Below are positions 35,447 to 45,216 of a stretch of 64,000 nt of DNA, piece by piece. Both the position numbers and the translations under genes were made by a program. A model generated the notes under the pieces. The model did not search any database. It saw only the letters and a program-made list of their open reading frames with translations, and was not told the origin of the DNA. Every line of letters begins with the position of its first letter. The first letter of the stretch is position 1. The DNA is from Nemertoderma westbladi (lineage: Eukaryota > Xenacoelomorpha > Nemertodermatida > Nemertodermatidae). The stretch covers positions 21,400 through 85,399 of the forward strand of contig JAUCBJ010008015.1 in NCBI GenBank assembly GCA_032718475.1, given 5' to 3'.

Positions 35447-35694
35447 GGCGGGGTAGCTCAGTTGGTTGAGCACCGGGCCTGCAATCTAATGGTTGTAGGT
35501 TCAGCCCCGCCAGGTTCCACTCAGCCTTTCATCCACTGGGGTCGATAAAATGAGTACCAGTTAAATAACTGGGAGCAAATCTTGGGATAGGAGTAGCGCC
35601 CACCCCTACCCTCGGGTAGCAGCTATCGAAAGAGGAGCCTTCGGGTCACCTCCGGCTTCGGCCGACTGTTTACTTGCTTTGCTTTGCTTGCTAA
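35447..35694 (+). mobile_element. tRNA-derived SINE, well-preserved copy
   Basis: The head GGGGTAGCTCAGTTGGTTGA carries an RNA polymerase III A box, and GTAGGTTCAGCCCCGCC a B box, about 35 bp apart as in tRNA genes. The body and GC-rich tail (CTCCGGCTTCGGCCGACTG) match 1-280. It ends in a short TTGCTT repeat (GCTTTGCTTTGCTTGC). Amplified by a LINE partner; the (TTGCT)-type tail may help identify which. Confidence 0.85.
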
Positions 35695-35707
35695 TGTAGT
35701 AATCCTA

Positions 35708-35835
35708 CTGTACAAGTTGCCATGTTGGTTAGAGCGCCTGTCTTCCAATCGGAATGCCGTGAGTTCGAGCCCCAGATAAGGAACAGCTTCCTCCCTCTCC
35801 TGTCACATCCGTTGATAACTTTAGTTTACTTTTAG
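35708..35835 (+). mobile_element. Second tRNA-like SINE fragment
   Basis: An A-box-like TTGGTTAGAGCGC and a B-box-like TGAGTTCGAGCCCC are spaced as in a tRNA, followed by CAGATAAGGAACAGCTTCC. The acceptor stem does not pair, so this is a SINE head rather than a tRNA gene. Different family from its neighbour. Confidence 0.5.
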
Positions 35836-35984
35836 GTTACACTGTTGCCGAACAGTGAGGATTACGATATTTATCGTATAAGTGAGGAGATTTAAGGCGA
35901 GGGTGAGACTAGAGACGCAGATTGCATGAATATTATAGCGGAACGTGCAAAAGGTGGAACTAAAAGCAGGCGTGAAACAGCAAT

Positions 35985-38350
35985 AATTTGTTTTGTGCAG
36001 AAGTAAATCATAAATTAGATATTGAAAAGTACGCACTTGATTTATTGCAAGTTATTGAAAGCTGTGCAGTAGACTGTTTATCTAATAGAAATGATAAGAA
36101 TGGTGCTGGTACATTTGATAGGCCTATGCTCCCAGGTTGGAATGAAAATGTTAAACCTTTCCGTGACGAGTCAATCTTTTGGCATAGTGTCTGGGTGTCT
36201 GCTGGGTGTCCGAATGTTTCTCAAAATGCACATCTATTTCATATGCGTAGAGTTACAAGGGCTCAGTTTAAATATGCTGTGCGACGGTTGAAACGCGCTT
36301 CTGATAACATTCAGCGAGACAAATTACTGCAAGCCTGTTTGAGAAACAATCAACAGATATTCGAGGAGATTAAGAAGCTGCGTCGGGTGTCGCCTGTAGT
36401 TAGTTCTAGAATAGATGACTGTGTTGACTCACAGTCAATAGCTGATCGCTTTGCTTCAATTTACTCCACATTGTTTAATCAACCTTATAACTCAAATTTG
36501 GAAGGTTTACGGCAGCAGATTCATGAGAAATTGGACAGTTGTGATAGGGATGCATTGCCGCTTATAACTTCAGAGCTAGTTTGGGAGGCTATGAATAAGC
36601 TTAAAAGTTCTAAGACAGATGTAGCCTTTGGATTTGATTCGGACTGCTTAATCAATGCGGGCCCGGAATTTAGAGAGCAATTAGTTAGGTTATTTAACTT
36701 GTTTCTTGTTCATGGTTTTGTACCTCAATTTCTTCTGACTTGCGTTATATTACCTTTAATTAAAGATAAGCTGGGTGATCAAGCCGTCTCTAGTAACTAC
36801 CGTGCAATAGCTTTGTCATCATTGTTAATCAAACTATTTGAATGGGTAATGTTGCTGTCACAATCTGAATGCCTTTCATTGGATGAGCTGCAGTTCGGTT
36901 TTCAGTCTGGTACGGGGACAAGCCAGTGCTCGTGGGTGGCCTCAGAGGTGATTGGTCATTACTCCAGGTACAATACACCAGTATATGGGAGTCTACTTGA
37001 CCTCACAAAGGCATTCGATATGGTCGAGTGGTGTAAACTATTCTTGGAACTGATCAAAAAGGGTTTCTCTCCATTATTCCTACGTACCCTACTGTGGATA
37101 TATTCCAATCAATCCTGTTGTGTCCGTTGGAATGAAACTTTATCGTCTCCTTTCGGTATTTCTAATGGTGTAAAACAGGGATCTGTGGCCTCGCCAATTC
37201 TTTTTTGCATTCTTCTCAACTCGCTCCTTGTGCGTCTGCGAGAGGCAGGTGTAGGATGCTGGATAGGCACATATTTCTTGGGTGCACTAGCATACGCGGA
37301 TGATATTTTCTTGTTGTGCCCATCTCTGTGCGGCCTTCAGTTTATGGTTTCATTATGCGAAAGATTTGCACAAGATAATGATTTAGTTTTCAGTACAAAG
37401 GTAACTCCAGAGAAGTCTAAATCGAAATGTATTGCATTCAGCAACTCGACGCGTTGGAGGGAACCTGCTGCCAGAATACATTTAAATGGTCACGATTTGC
37501 CATGGGTTCGTGAGGCAGTTCATTTGGGGCATGTTTTTGATTTTCGCAATAGTATGGTGTCTGATGTACTGAAAAAACGCGGCCAATTAATAGGTAAATT
37601 AAATGCACTAAGACAAGAGTTTTATTTTTCTGATCCTTATTTATTGTGCGATATCCAGCGGATTTACGCAACTTGTCTTTTTGGGAGTAATCTATGGGAC
37701 CTTTTTTCAGACAGTACATCTAGAATTTATACATCGTGGAATATTAATATTAGATTAATATTCAGATTACCTTACAATACACATAGATTTATTGTAGAGA
37801 ATTTGGTACCTTTTAAGCATCCGTGCGTAATGTTGCAAACTCGTTATGTTAAATTTGTTAACTCTTTACTCACATCTAATAAACGTATTATACGATTTTT
37901 GGCTGAATTGTGCGTTTTTGATTGTAGGACACGTTCGGGCACAAATTTACGAAATATTGGTAACCGGTGTAACATATATAATTTACGTTCTCTGGTCCCA
38001 AGGTTTGCTAATAGTTTGAGTTATGCACATGTGCCTGTTGGTAATGAATGGCGGGTTCCTTTGTTACAAGAACTTATTAATTGTCGGTTAAATAACGCTA
38101 GTGTTCCCGGTTTTGATTCTCTTGAACTAGATAATATTATAAATTTTGCTGCCACTGCATGATTCTTCTCTTAGTTTGTTGGTTAGGGTTTAATACACTT
38201 ACATTTTACCAATATTTTGTCTTGTTTCTGTTTCAGTCTGTGCTTTTGTTATTTTATAGTTTAGGTGGTCGATTTGTGCACATTAATTACGGTGTACCAA
38301 ACTATATTTTGTTTGTGTATAAAATTAAATTAAAAAAAAAAAAAATAATA
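35985..38350 (+). mobile_element. 5'-truncated LINE retrotransposon with A-rich tail
   Basis: One open frame covers the reverse transcriptase to the stop at 38,162. A short 3' region ends in an A-rich tract at about 38,330-38,350. The endonuclease is missing, as expected for 5' truncation during target-primed reverse transcription. An AATAAT motif occurs at both ends, which may be target duplication or part of the tail. Confidence 0.92.
35988..38162 (+). CDS. LINE reverse transcriptase, N-terminally truncated
   Basis: 724 codons without interruption. RT blocks in order: LPGWNENVKPFRDES (linker), AFGFDSDCLINAG, VILPLIKDKLGD and SNYRAIALSSLL, LQFGFQSGTGTSQC, SLLDLTKAFDMVEW (first catalytic Asp), SNGVKQGSVASPILFCILL, LAYADDIFLL (YADD) and VHLGHVFDFRNS. 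A C-terminal region with repeated aromatic residues follows, ending NIINFAATA. It is similar in order and length to the split LINE at 23.5-33 kb and probably the same clade. The first Met is arbitrary because the true N-terminus is lost. No inactivating change seen in the RT. Confidence 0.93.
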   Translation: MFCAEVNHKLDIEKYALDLLQVIESCAVDCLSNRNDKNGAGTFDRPMLPGWNENVKPFRDESIFWHSVWVSAGCPNVSQNAHLFHMRRVTRAQFKYAVRRLKRASDNIQRDKLLQACLRNNQQIFEEIKKLRRVSPVVSSRIDDCVDSQSIADRFASIYSTLFNQPYNSNLEGLRQQIHEKLDSCDRDALPLITSELVWEAMNKLKSSKTDVAFGFDSDCLINAGPEFREQLVRLFNLFLVHGFVPQFLLTCVILPLIKDKLGDQAVSSNYRAIALSSLLIKLFEWVMLLSQSECLSLDELQFGFQSGTGTSQCSWVASEVIGHYSRYNTPVYGSLLDLTKAFDMVEWCKLFLELIKKGFSPLFLRTLLWIYSNQSCCVRWNETLSSPFGISNGVKQGSVASPILFCILLNSLLVRLREAGVGCWIGTYFLGALAYADDIFLLCPSLCGLQFMVSLCERFAQDNDLVFSTKVTPEKSKSKCIAFSNSTRWREPAARIHLNGHDLPWVREAVHLGHVFDFRNSMVSDVLKKRGQLIGKLNALRQEFYFSDPYLLCDIQRIYATCLFGSNLWDLFSDSTSRIYTSWNINIRLIFRLPYNTHRFIVENLVPFKHPCVMLQTRYVKFVNSLLTSNKRIIRFLAELCVFDCRTRSGTNLRNIGNRCNIYNLRSLVPRFANSLSYAHVPVGNEWRVPLLQELINCRLNNASVPGFDSLELDNIINFAATA

Positions 38351-39295
38351 ATTCTAGAACGCTCGCGATACGTGTTTCCATGGCTACCACATTAGATGGG
38401 CAATTAATAAATACCCTAGCTTTGTTATAAATATGGAAATTTGAAGATAAATATTTATTCACCAGTAAAGATTCAAATTATGAAATCATGACAACTTCAT
38501 CTAAAGTTTTCTGATTAGAACTTCTAATACCCAGTGATGCAGGTGTTAAAAAAAGTGGTAGTTCTGGGGGATTTAATCACTGCAAGTGTTGGCGGGTTAC
38601 AACAGTAGTTACTCTCTATTTTAAAGAAAGTGGACATACAGATAGAGTCTTAGCGAAGTGGTACTTTATGCATATTGTATTCAACCGGTTTTCGGTAGAC
38701 CGACAAAAATAAGAAACACAACAAGGAAGGCAACACCCCCCACCCGCCCCGCAACTAACATCCGCACAAATACGAAATAAAACAAAACACAAATACGAAA
38801 CACCATTTTCATTTGATAACATTGTTTCTATGATTTTTGATCTCTCCCACTCCCACCACCAGTGATGCACCCATGCTACCTACCTGTTGTAGGTGGGGGT
38901 TGGTTGCTTGACCCAGAAACGATGTAGTAAATGGCTGCTTGATTCCCAGTGATTTACATACCCGTGATAGTTTATTTAATGCGACCGTGTTTGGATGTGT
39001 TTTCAAATAGATGCGAAACAGATTGTTTTTGTATTTATTATATCTCGTCTCGTCGAAATATCAATGTTAATTACCAATTACGGGAAAGAACCACGTTACA
39101 TAGACACGTAATTCTAACCAAAACAATAAACGAAAGATACAGTTTTATATTTGTAATTCGGAATTGTGTGGGTCGGAATTGCCCCGGTCGGAATTGTCCG
39201 TACAAATTTAAATTTGTCCGTACACCTTTTACCTTTACCTTTATATCAGCTGATATTTGTTCCGCCCCTCAACTGAGCTCAGACTGAGGTTTTAT
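38351..39295. other. Intergenic DNA, no gene seen
   Basis: Mixed composition. Near 39,170-39,235 a GGTCGGAATTG motif recurs and GTCCGTAC brackets an AAATTTAAATTT run. Short open frames on both strands show no domain. Confidence 0.5.
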
Positions 39296-39440
39296 TAAAC
39301 CGTCAGCAGTTACCCAGTCTGCCGCTAGGGAGTAAAAGTGATTAGGAGAAATCTGCTTATATTTTGCTTATAATTTTTTCGAGTTGACAATTAACATTAA
39401 TTTATTTCACGTGCCTCGCGAAGGCACTTCGAGCCGTTAA
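39296..39440 (+). repeat. Fragment of the (GTC)n-headed repeat family
   Basis: Shares CAGTCTGCCGCTAG, AGTAAAAGTGATTAGG, GAAATCTGCTTA and a CACGTGC...GCGCGAAGGC-type end with 32,325-32,475. A diverged, truncated second copy of the 3' end of that element. Confidence 0.65.
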
Positions 39441-39490
39441 TGCACAATTTATATTATATTTATCCGGACCACGAAATGAGAAAGATTTAC

Positions 39491-39532
39491 CTGAAACGTT
39501 CAGCAAAGGTTTATTGTGAGTAACGGGAACTG
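39491..39532 (-). CDS. Possible small exon preceding 35,089
   Basis: 42 nt (or 39 nt using the next AG), with acceptor ATTATATAG and donor TTTCAG|GTAAAT. It reads VPVTHNKPLLNVS in the only useful frame, phase 1/1, and joining to 35,089 completes a GAT (Asp) codon. It is very short, so the phase match may be coincidence. Confidence 0.3.
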
Positions 39533-40130
39533 CTATATAATACAATGGAGTAACATAATAAAACCAGATGTTTTGAACTGATTGCATATTATATAGTTTA
39601 TATTATATATACCGGCATTAAGTTGTATAAATAATTACGTCAAAATCAGTTTAACGAATAAATTATAATTAAAATATTAACAAAAAAAATACGATGTAAC
39701 ATTTTATAACTCAAACAATAACGGATCGATTTTCTACCTTTTTCAGACGAGAAACTGTCCCAAAAAAAACGTTCAATAAAAACGGAGTAAAAATAATTGA
39801 ATGATATAACGTTATCTGTATGAAATAAGTTGATTCCAGAAGAAATCGTAACTTCGCTATTTAACAGTTTGAAATTGTATTTTGTTCTACAAACTTTTTA
39901 TTTTGAAGCGATAAATGTTAATATTCAATCGGTATTTATTGGCTCAGGTGGGACGTTATTTGGGTCAGTTTATCAGTCTAAAATAAAAAAGGAAAAACGT
40001 CTCAAAAAAACCTCCAAATAAAAACTGGTGACTTTCGCTAAGCCGTTTTCAACAAAATTAATTAGTAATAAATCTTAAGATTAATGTTAAGCAACTCTAA
40101 ATTTACTAACAAAACACAAAAAGTAAACAA
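39533..40130. other. AT-rich intergenic DNA
   Basis: Lies just downstream of the stop of gene 1. Two loosely similar blocks (about 39,740-39,790 and 39,945-40,025) contain GGGAC and AAAAAACGT motifs and may be an old short transposon. No coding evidence. Confidence 0.4.
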
Positions 40131-40442
40131 TTAAGTATTAGTTGTTCCCATGAGTAGATCATATTTATTTCTACCTGAACTATCAGCTAATTCGTCAATA
40201 TCTAACTGCTGTTTGACCCCAGTGGTTGCGATAACAGCTGGTTGGATCTCTATCAACGGCTTGATTGAGTTCGAATCACCGGCAGCGTTCATTGGGGGAG
40301 TCGGGGATCTCGTATTCAACTCGATCTTGTGATTGGACCAATTACTTTTACTGTATTTCTTCGTCATCGAATCGGGATTGGATGAAGACGACGGGAATGC
40401 CGAACTCTTCCGAGCCGTGGTAGACAACGTCGGGGGGTCGGC
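40131..40442 (-). CDS. Adhesion GPCR gene 1: last exon, cytoplasmic tail
   Basis: Acceptor TTCGAATAG|GCC, 103 codons and TAA. Phase 0 entry matches the exon at 42,748. It is a Ser/Thr/Pro-rich tail: ADPPTLSTTARKSSAFPSSS, then a Lys/Asn-rich part (TKKYSKSNWSNHK), PTPPMNAAGD, and the end DELADSSGRNKYDLLMGTTNT. Probably disordered and carrying phosphorylation sites. The terminal TTNT is not a standard PDZ-binding motif. An open frame upstream of the acceptor is absent, so the splice call decides the start. Confidence 0.75.
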   Translation of the reverse strand, partial: ADPPTLSTTARKSSAFPSSSSNPDSMTKKYSKSNWSNHKIELNTRSPTPPMNAAGDSNSIKPLIEIQPAVIATTGVKQQLDIDELADSSGRNKYDLLMGTTNT

Positions 40443-40932
40443 CTATTCGAATCAATTAAACTTGAATTAAATTAAAAACATTTAAAAAATTGAAAGAAAT
40501 AAACTTTTATCTTAATCCCGGTTCACATATACATTCGCAGTGACAGCACGGTGGTTTTTCGTCACGTTTTGACTGCACTTTAACAGCGCCCTCCGCGTTT
40601 TCGGAGCGCTGTAACCAAAAACCCAAACCCTGTGATTGGTCAGCATTGCGCTCTCACAAAGCTGCCATGCGTTGTCACAGCAAAGTGTATCTGTTAGCCG
40701 AACTTTGGTCCTGGCCTACTCCTATGTGACAATCATACAGTAAGCAGGGAGGAGTTTACTAGCATGTAAATCAGCCCAGTAATTGATTCCAGCAGACTGA
40801 GGCGAGTCTTGCTGTGTCTCATTTCTGTTTATGATGCGAACAGGTATTCCTTGGCTTGATGAGCATAAAAGACTCTCCCATTCAAAATTATAACAACACC
40901 GTATCCTTTGTTCCATATTTCTAATCAGCTTA
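40443..40932. other. Intron with possible MITE
   Basis: Between about 40,516 and 40,760 a GC-richer block, starting CCCGGTTCACATATACATTC and holding near-palindromic CTCCGCGTTTTCGGAG, looks like a small non-autonomous DNA transposon. Ends and target duplication were not fixed. A 64-codon minus-strand frame at 40,722-40,916 has no splice support. Confidence 0.35.
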
Positions 40933-42775
40933 CCGCACTACTTGTACCAGATCTGTTTCCTCTAATCCTTTCTATTACTTACCGCACTGCTTGTACCAGA
41001 TCTGTTGCCTCTAATCCTTTCTATTACTTACCGCACTGCTTGTACCAGATCTGTTGCCTCTAATCCTTTCTATTACTTACCGCACTGCTTGTACCAGATC
41101 TGTTGCCTCTAATCCTTTCTATTACTTACCGCACTGCTTGTACCAGATCTGTTGCCTCTAATCCTTTCTATTACTTACCGCACTGCTTGTACCAGATCTG
41201 TTGCCTCTAATCCTTTCTATTACTTACCGCACTGCTTGTACCAGATCTGTTGCCTCTAATCCTTTCTATTACTTACCGCACTGCTTGTACCAGATCTGTT
41301 GCCTCTAATCCTTTCTATTACTTACCGCACTGCTTGTACCAGATCTGTTGCCTCTAATCCTTTCTATTACTTACCACACTGCTTGTACCAGATCTGTTGC
41401 CTCTAATCCTTTCTATTACTTACCACACTGCTTGTACCAGATCTGTTGCCTCTAATCCTTTCTATTACTTACCACACTGCTTGTACCAGATCTGTTGCCT
41501 CTAATCCTTTCTATTACTTACCGCACTGCTTGTACCAGATCTGTTGCCTCTAATCCTTTCTATTACTTACCACACTGCTTGTACCAGATCTGTTGCCTCT
41601 AATCCTTTCTATTACTTACCACACTGCTTGTACCAGATCTGTTGCCTCTAATCCTTTCTATGACTTACCGCACTGCTTGTACCAGATCTGTCGCCTCTAA
41701 TCCTTTCTATTACTTACCGCACTGCTTGTACCAGATCTGTTGCCTCTAATCCTTTCTATTACTTACCGCACTGATTGTACCAGATCTGTTGCCTCTAATC
41801 CTTTCTATTACTTACCGCACTGCTTGTACCAGATCTGTTGCCTCTAATCCTCTCTATTACTTACCGCACTGCTTGTTCCAGATCTGTTGCCTCTAATCCT
41901 TTCTATTACTTACCGCACTGCTTGTACCAGATCTGTTGCCTCTAATCCTTTCTATTACTTACCGCACTGCTTGTACCAGATCTGTTGCCTCTAATCCTTT
42001 CTATTACTTACCGCACTGCTTGTAACAGATCTGTTGCCTCTAATCCTTTCTATTACTTACCGCACTGCTTGTACCAGATCTGTTGCCTCTAATCCTTTCT
42101 ATTACTTACCGCACTGCTTGTACCAGATCTGTTACCTCTAATCCTTTCTATTACTTACCGCACTGCTTGTACCAGATCTGTTGCCTCTAATCCTTTCTAT
42201 TACTTACCGCACTGCTTGTACCAGATCTGTTGCCTCTAATCCTTTCTATTACTTACTGCACTGTTTGTACCAGATCTGTTGCCTCTAATCCTTTCTATTA
42301 CTTACTGCACTGCTTGTTCCAGGATCTGTTGCCTCTAATCCTTTCTATTACTTACCGCACTGCTTTTACCAGATCTGTTGCATCTAATCCTTTCTATTAC
42401 TTACCGCAATGCTTGTACCAGATCTGTTTCCTCTAATCCTTTCTATTACTTACCGCACTGCTTGTACCAGATCTGTTGCCTCTAATCCTTTCTATTACTT
42501 ACCGCACTGCTTGTACCAGATCTGTTGCCTCTAATCCTTTCTATTACTTACCGCACTGCTTGTACCAGATCTGTTGCCTCTAATCCTTTCTATTACTTAC
42601 CGCACTGCTTATACCAGATCTGTTGCCTCTAATCCTTTCTATTACTTACCGCACTGCTTGTACCAGATCTGTTTCCTCTAATCCTTTCTATTACTTACCG
42701 CACTACTTGTACCAGATCTGTTGCCTCTAATCCTTTCTATTACTTACAGCACTACTTGTACCAGATCGAGGTCCT
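40933..42775. repeat. 49-bp minisatellite, about 38 copies, built on an exon/5' splice junction
   Basis: Unit, plus strand: CTTACCGCACTGCTTGTACC, then AGATCTGTTGCCTCTAATCC, then TTTCTATTA. On the minus strand it reads GGTACAAGCAGTGCG followed by GTAAGTAATAG. The rightmost copy is the true end of the exon at 42,748 (GGTACAAGTAGTGCT|GTAAGTAATAG), so the array starts inside the exon and fills the first 1.8 kb of the intron. Variants include CCACAC for CCGCAC in a block around 41,370-41,640. Confidence 0.95.
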
Positions 42776-42864
42776 CTAATCCCTTTTGCTAAGTATCCTT
42801 TCCTCCGCATCGCATCTCGCACAGGTTTCGCCATGAGACAATGAAAAATAAATATAAAAACTCC
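42748..42864 (-). CDS. Adhesion GPCR gene 1: TM7 end and proximal tail
   Basis: 39 codons, phase 0/0, with acceptor CTCTTTTTGTATTTCAG and donor AGTGCT|GTAAGT. It reads GVFIFIFHCLMAKPVRDAMR then RKGYLAKGIRGPRSGTSSA. GVFIFIFHC after ISTQ in the previous exon reproduces the adhesion-GPCR TM7 signature (N/S-x-x-Q-G-x-F-I-F-x-F-H-C), and the Val-Arg then basic residues are the start of helix 8. Membrane exit and G-protein contact region. There is no ATG at its start, so it is easily missed. The last 12 codons seeded the 49-bp array. Confidence 0.9.
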
Positions 42865-42929
42865 CTGAAATACAAAAAGAGAACATAGTAAATTATTCTT
42901 TAAGAATAGTGAACTAATTGTAGTTCATT

Positions 42930-43740
42930 AAACAATATTCGAGTTAGTGGCATGATTTAGTTCGAGAATAGTCGAGTTAGTAACGTGAGTTAGATCGAGA
43001 ATAGTCGAGTTAGTGACGTGAGTTAGATCGAGAATAGTCGAGTTAGTGACGTGAGTTAGGTCGAGAATAGTCGAGTTAGTGGCGTGAGTTAGTTCGAGTA
43101 TATTCGAGTTAGTGACGTGAGTTAGTTAGATCGAGAATAGTCGAGTTAGTGACGTGAGTTAGTTAGATCGAGAATAGTCCAGTTAGTGACGTGAGTTAGT
43201 TAGATCGAGAATAGTCCAGTTAGTGACGTGAGTTAGTTCGAGAATAGTCGAGTTAGTGACGTGAGTTAGTTAGATCGAGAATAGTCGAGTTAGTGACGTG
43301 AGTTAGTTAGATCGAGAATAGTCGAGTTAGTGACGTGAGTTAGTTAGATCGAGAATAGTCGAGTTAGTGACGTGAGTTAGGTCGAGAATAGTCGAGTTAG
43401 TGGCGTGAGTTAGTTCGAGTATATTCGAGTTAGTGACGTGAGTTAGTTAGATCGAGAATAGTCGAGTTAGTGACGTGAGTTAGGTCGAGAATAGTCGAGT
43501 TAGTGGCGTGAGTTAGTTCGAGAATAGTCGAGTTAGTGACGTGAGTTAGATCGAGAATAGTCGAGTTAGTGACGTGAGTTAGGTCGAGAATAGTCGAGTT
43601 AGTGGCGTGAGTTAGTTCGAGTATATTCGAGTTAGTGACGTGAGTTAGTTCGAGAATAGTCGAGTTGGTGACGTGAGTTAGTTCGAGAATAGACGAGTTA
43701 GTAACGTGAGTTAGATCGAGAATAGTCGAGTTAGTCTGTC
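42930..43740. repeat. 33/37-bp minisatellite, about 23 copies, just upstream of a 3' splice site
   Basis: Units such as GAGTTAGTGACGTGAGTTAG followed by ATCGAGAATAGTC, with 37-bp variants carrying an extra TTAG. On the receptor strand every unit contains one or two CTAAC motifs, as in a branch point. The array ends about 65 bp before the acceptor of the exon at 42,864. A 130-codon minus-strand frame through it (repeating TNSTILDLTHV) is probably only a product of the 33-bp period. Confidence 0.92.
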
Positions 43741-44358
43741 CGACAATAACTACGAGTCTGATAAATTCCCGAAAACTGGTCCCTAAAGATCTACAAAATT
43801 TGTTTTCTGTATTTATGTACATTTATTGTAAATGTTTATGTAGCGATATTCGTTGCCACATTATGTGTTGCATAATAATAATAGCCGCATTATGGTAATC
43901 CGCGCCACAGAATAACAACATCATTACCGGTAAAGCAACTATTTAGTGGTTTTTTTTCATGATTTAAAAATACCATTGACAGACAATTTAATAAAACAAA
44001 ATGTTTGAGAATTAAATCAATATGTAATCGCATCATTGGAGTAGTTGAATTCAACCAGAGTGAATGAGCAGTTAATAACCCACCGTTAATCCGTAACATA
44101 CTCAACATGTACGAAATTGTCGCGTTTCATAAGTAGTTACTAGTGATTTTACTCTAATATGAATGAATGGTTAATGAAGGTAATATGAATGGTTAGAGCA
44201 ACCCGGAGGTCACCAGTTCGATCCCACCTGGACGTCATTGCTTAATTTACTAAACTAAACCGAGCGAAAATTATAATAATTAGAGACATTCGGATTAGAG
44301 GTCGGCTAACCCGAACTGATGGTGCAATAAGATACCCCGAATATATAATTTCACTAAC
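43741..44358. other. Intron with tRNA-like piece
   Basis: Contains a tRNA-like stretch at 44,183-44,236 (ATGGTTAGAGCAACCCGG, CAGTTCGATCCC), a probable SINE head. A 72-codon minus-strand frame at 43,890-44,108 has no recognised domain. Confidence 0.45.
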
Positions 44359-44485
44359 CTGAGTCGAGATTAATATATTGAATAAATATTGTAACACGAC
44401 TGCCTCTTCAGTTACAGCAAAAACACCGATCACCCAAGAGACTCCGAAAACTGGAACAATAACGCATAAACTCCAAACGCCTCCC
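44359..44485 (-). CDS. Adhesion GPCR gene 1: TM6, ECL3 and TM7 exon
   Basis: 127 nt, entry phase 2 and exit phase 0, with acceptor TTTTTGTGTTGTAG and donor ACTCAG|GTTAGT. It reads GGVWSLCVIVPVFGVSWVIG then VFAVTEEAVVLQYLFNILIS and TQ. P-x-x-G-x-S/T-W-x-x-G in TM6 and QYLFxIL in TM7 are adhesion-GPCR (family B2) signatures. It joins upstream to TM5 (EIEQIK|GGVW) and downstream to GVFIFIF in phase. Signal-transducing core of the receptor. Confidence 0.93.
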
Positions 44486-44663
44486 CTACAACACAAAAAC
44501 AGAAAAGTTAATATCGAAAAACGCACCTAAACCTTGTGTAGACACAAAATATGAAAAAATATAATATTATTAACTTAATGAAATAAAATAAAATTAATAA
44601 AATAATATTATAATATAATTCCAATATAAATCCAACTCTATAGCAAATGGAGCGGAAAAAATG

Positions 44664-44745
44664 AATTCGCCACCAGCGGGGATCGAACCCGCGTCTCCCG
44701 ATAAACGTTCAGGTATGCTAACACCTACTACACCACGGAGTTGGA
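44664..44745 (-). ncRNA. tRNA-like sequence, probably a SINE head or pseudo-tRNA
   Basis: Minus strand: A-box-like TGGTGTAGTAGGTGTTAGCA, and a T arm GCGGGTTCGATCCCCGC with a perfect 5-bp stem. The acceptor-stem halves (TCCGTGG and TGGTGGC) do not pair, so a working tRNA is unlikely. It lies in an intron of gene 1. Confidence 0.45.
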
Positions 44746-45216
44746 TCATCCTTAGTCCTGTTTAATTACTTAATGATTTATACAATCTATGGATGTTAAA
44801 CACAAATGCAATAATATTAATATTAATATTATAAACATCTCTATTTATAATTAAATTGTGTAGGTGTTTGTAGGTGTGGTAAAAATCACAAAAAGAATAT
44901 TTTTCCAGCAGCAATAGCGTTGAATGTTATTGGGTTTATTGTACTGTATTACTAACGAGATGGTGAATATTGAAAAAATGATTTCCAAGACAATAAATAC
45001 AACGCGATGCTAGTGAGAGACAATATTTACAAATCCTCAGAATATCAACCCATGATGAGTTACGGGGGTTTATTACGATGTGGTTTAGCAATTAAATAGC
45101 CTCGCAGTCTAAATCATGCAGCTTCCCAACGACGATAGCTCAGCTATTTCTACACGAAATTGTTATGTTTATATTGTCTTGTTTTTACATATTTGGCGAT
45201 ATGTACCTGAATTAAA
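44746..45216. other. Intron, no gene seen
   Basis: AT-rich, with a TTAATATTAATATTAATA-type stretch near 44,815. Nothing else is supported. Confidence 0.5.

Noticed and set aside
38616-39006. Short minus-strand frames as receptor exons
   Set aside because: No splice sites with consistent phase and no domain similarity.
40131-40442. PDZ-binding C-terminus on the receptor tail
   Set aside because: The last residues TTNT do not fit class I-III PDZ ligand patterns.
43430-43822. 130-codon exon with TNSTILDLTHV repeats
   Set aside because: There is an AG before it, but the flanking receptor exons join perfectly without it, and the repeats follow the 33-bp period.
44664-44745. Functional tRNA gene on the minus strand
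   Set aside because: The T arm is good but the acceptor-stem halves do not pair.
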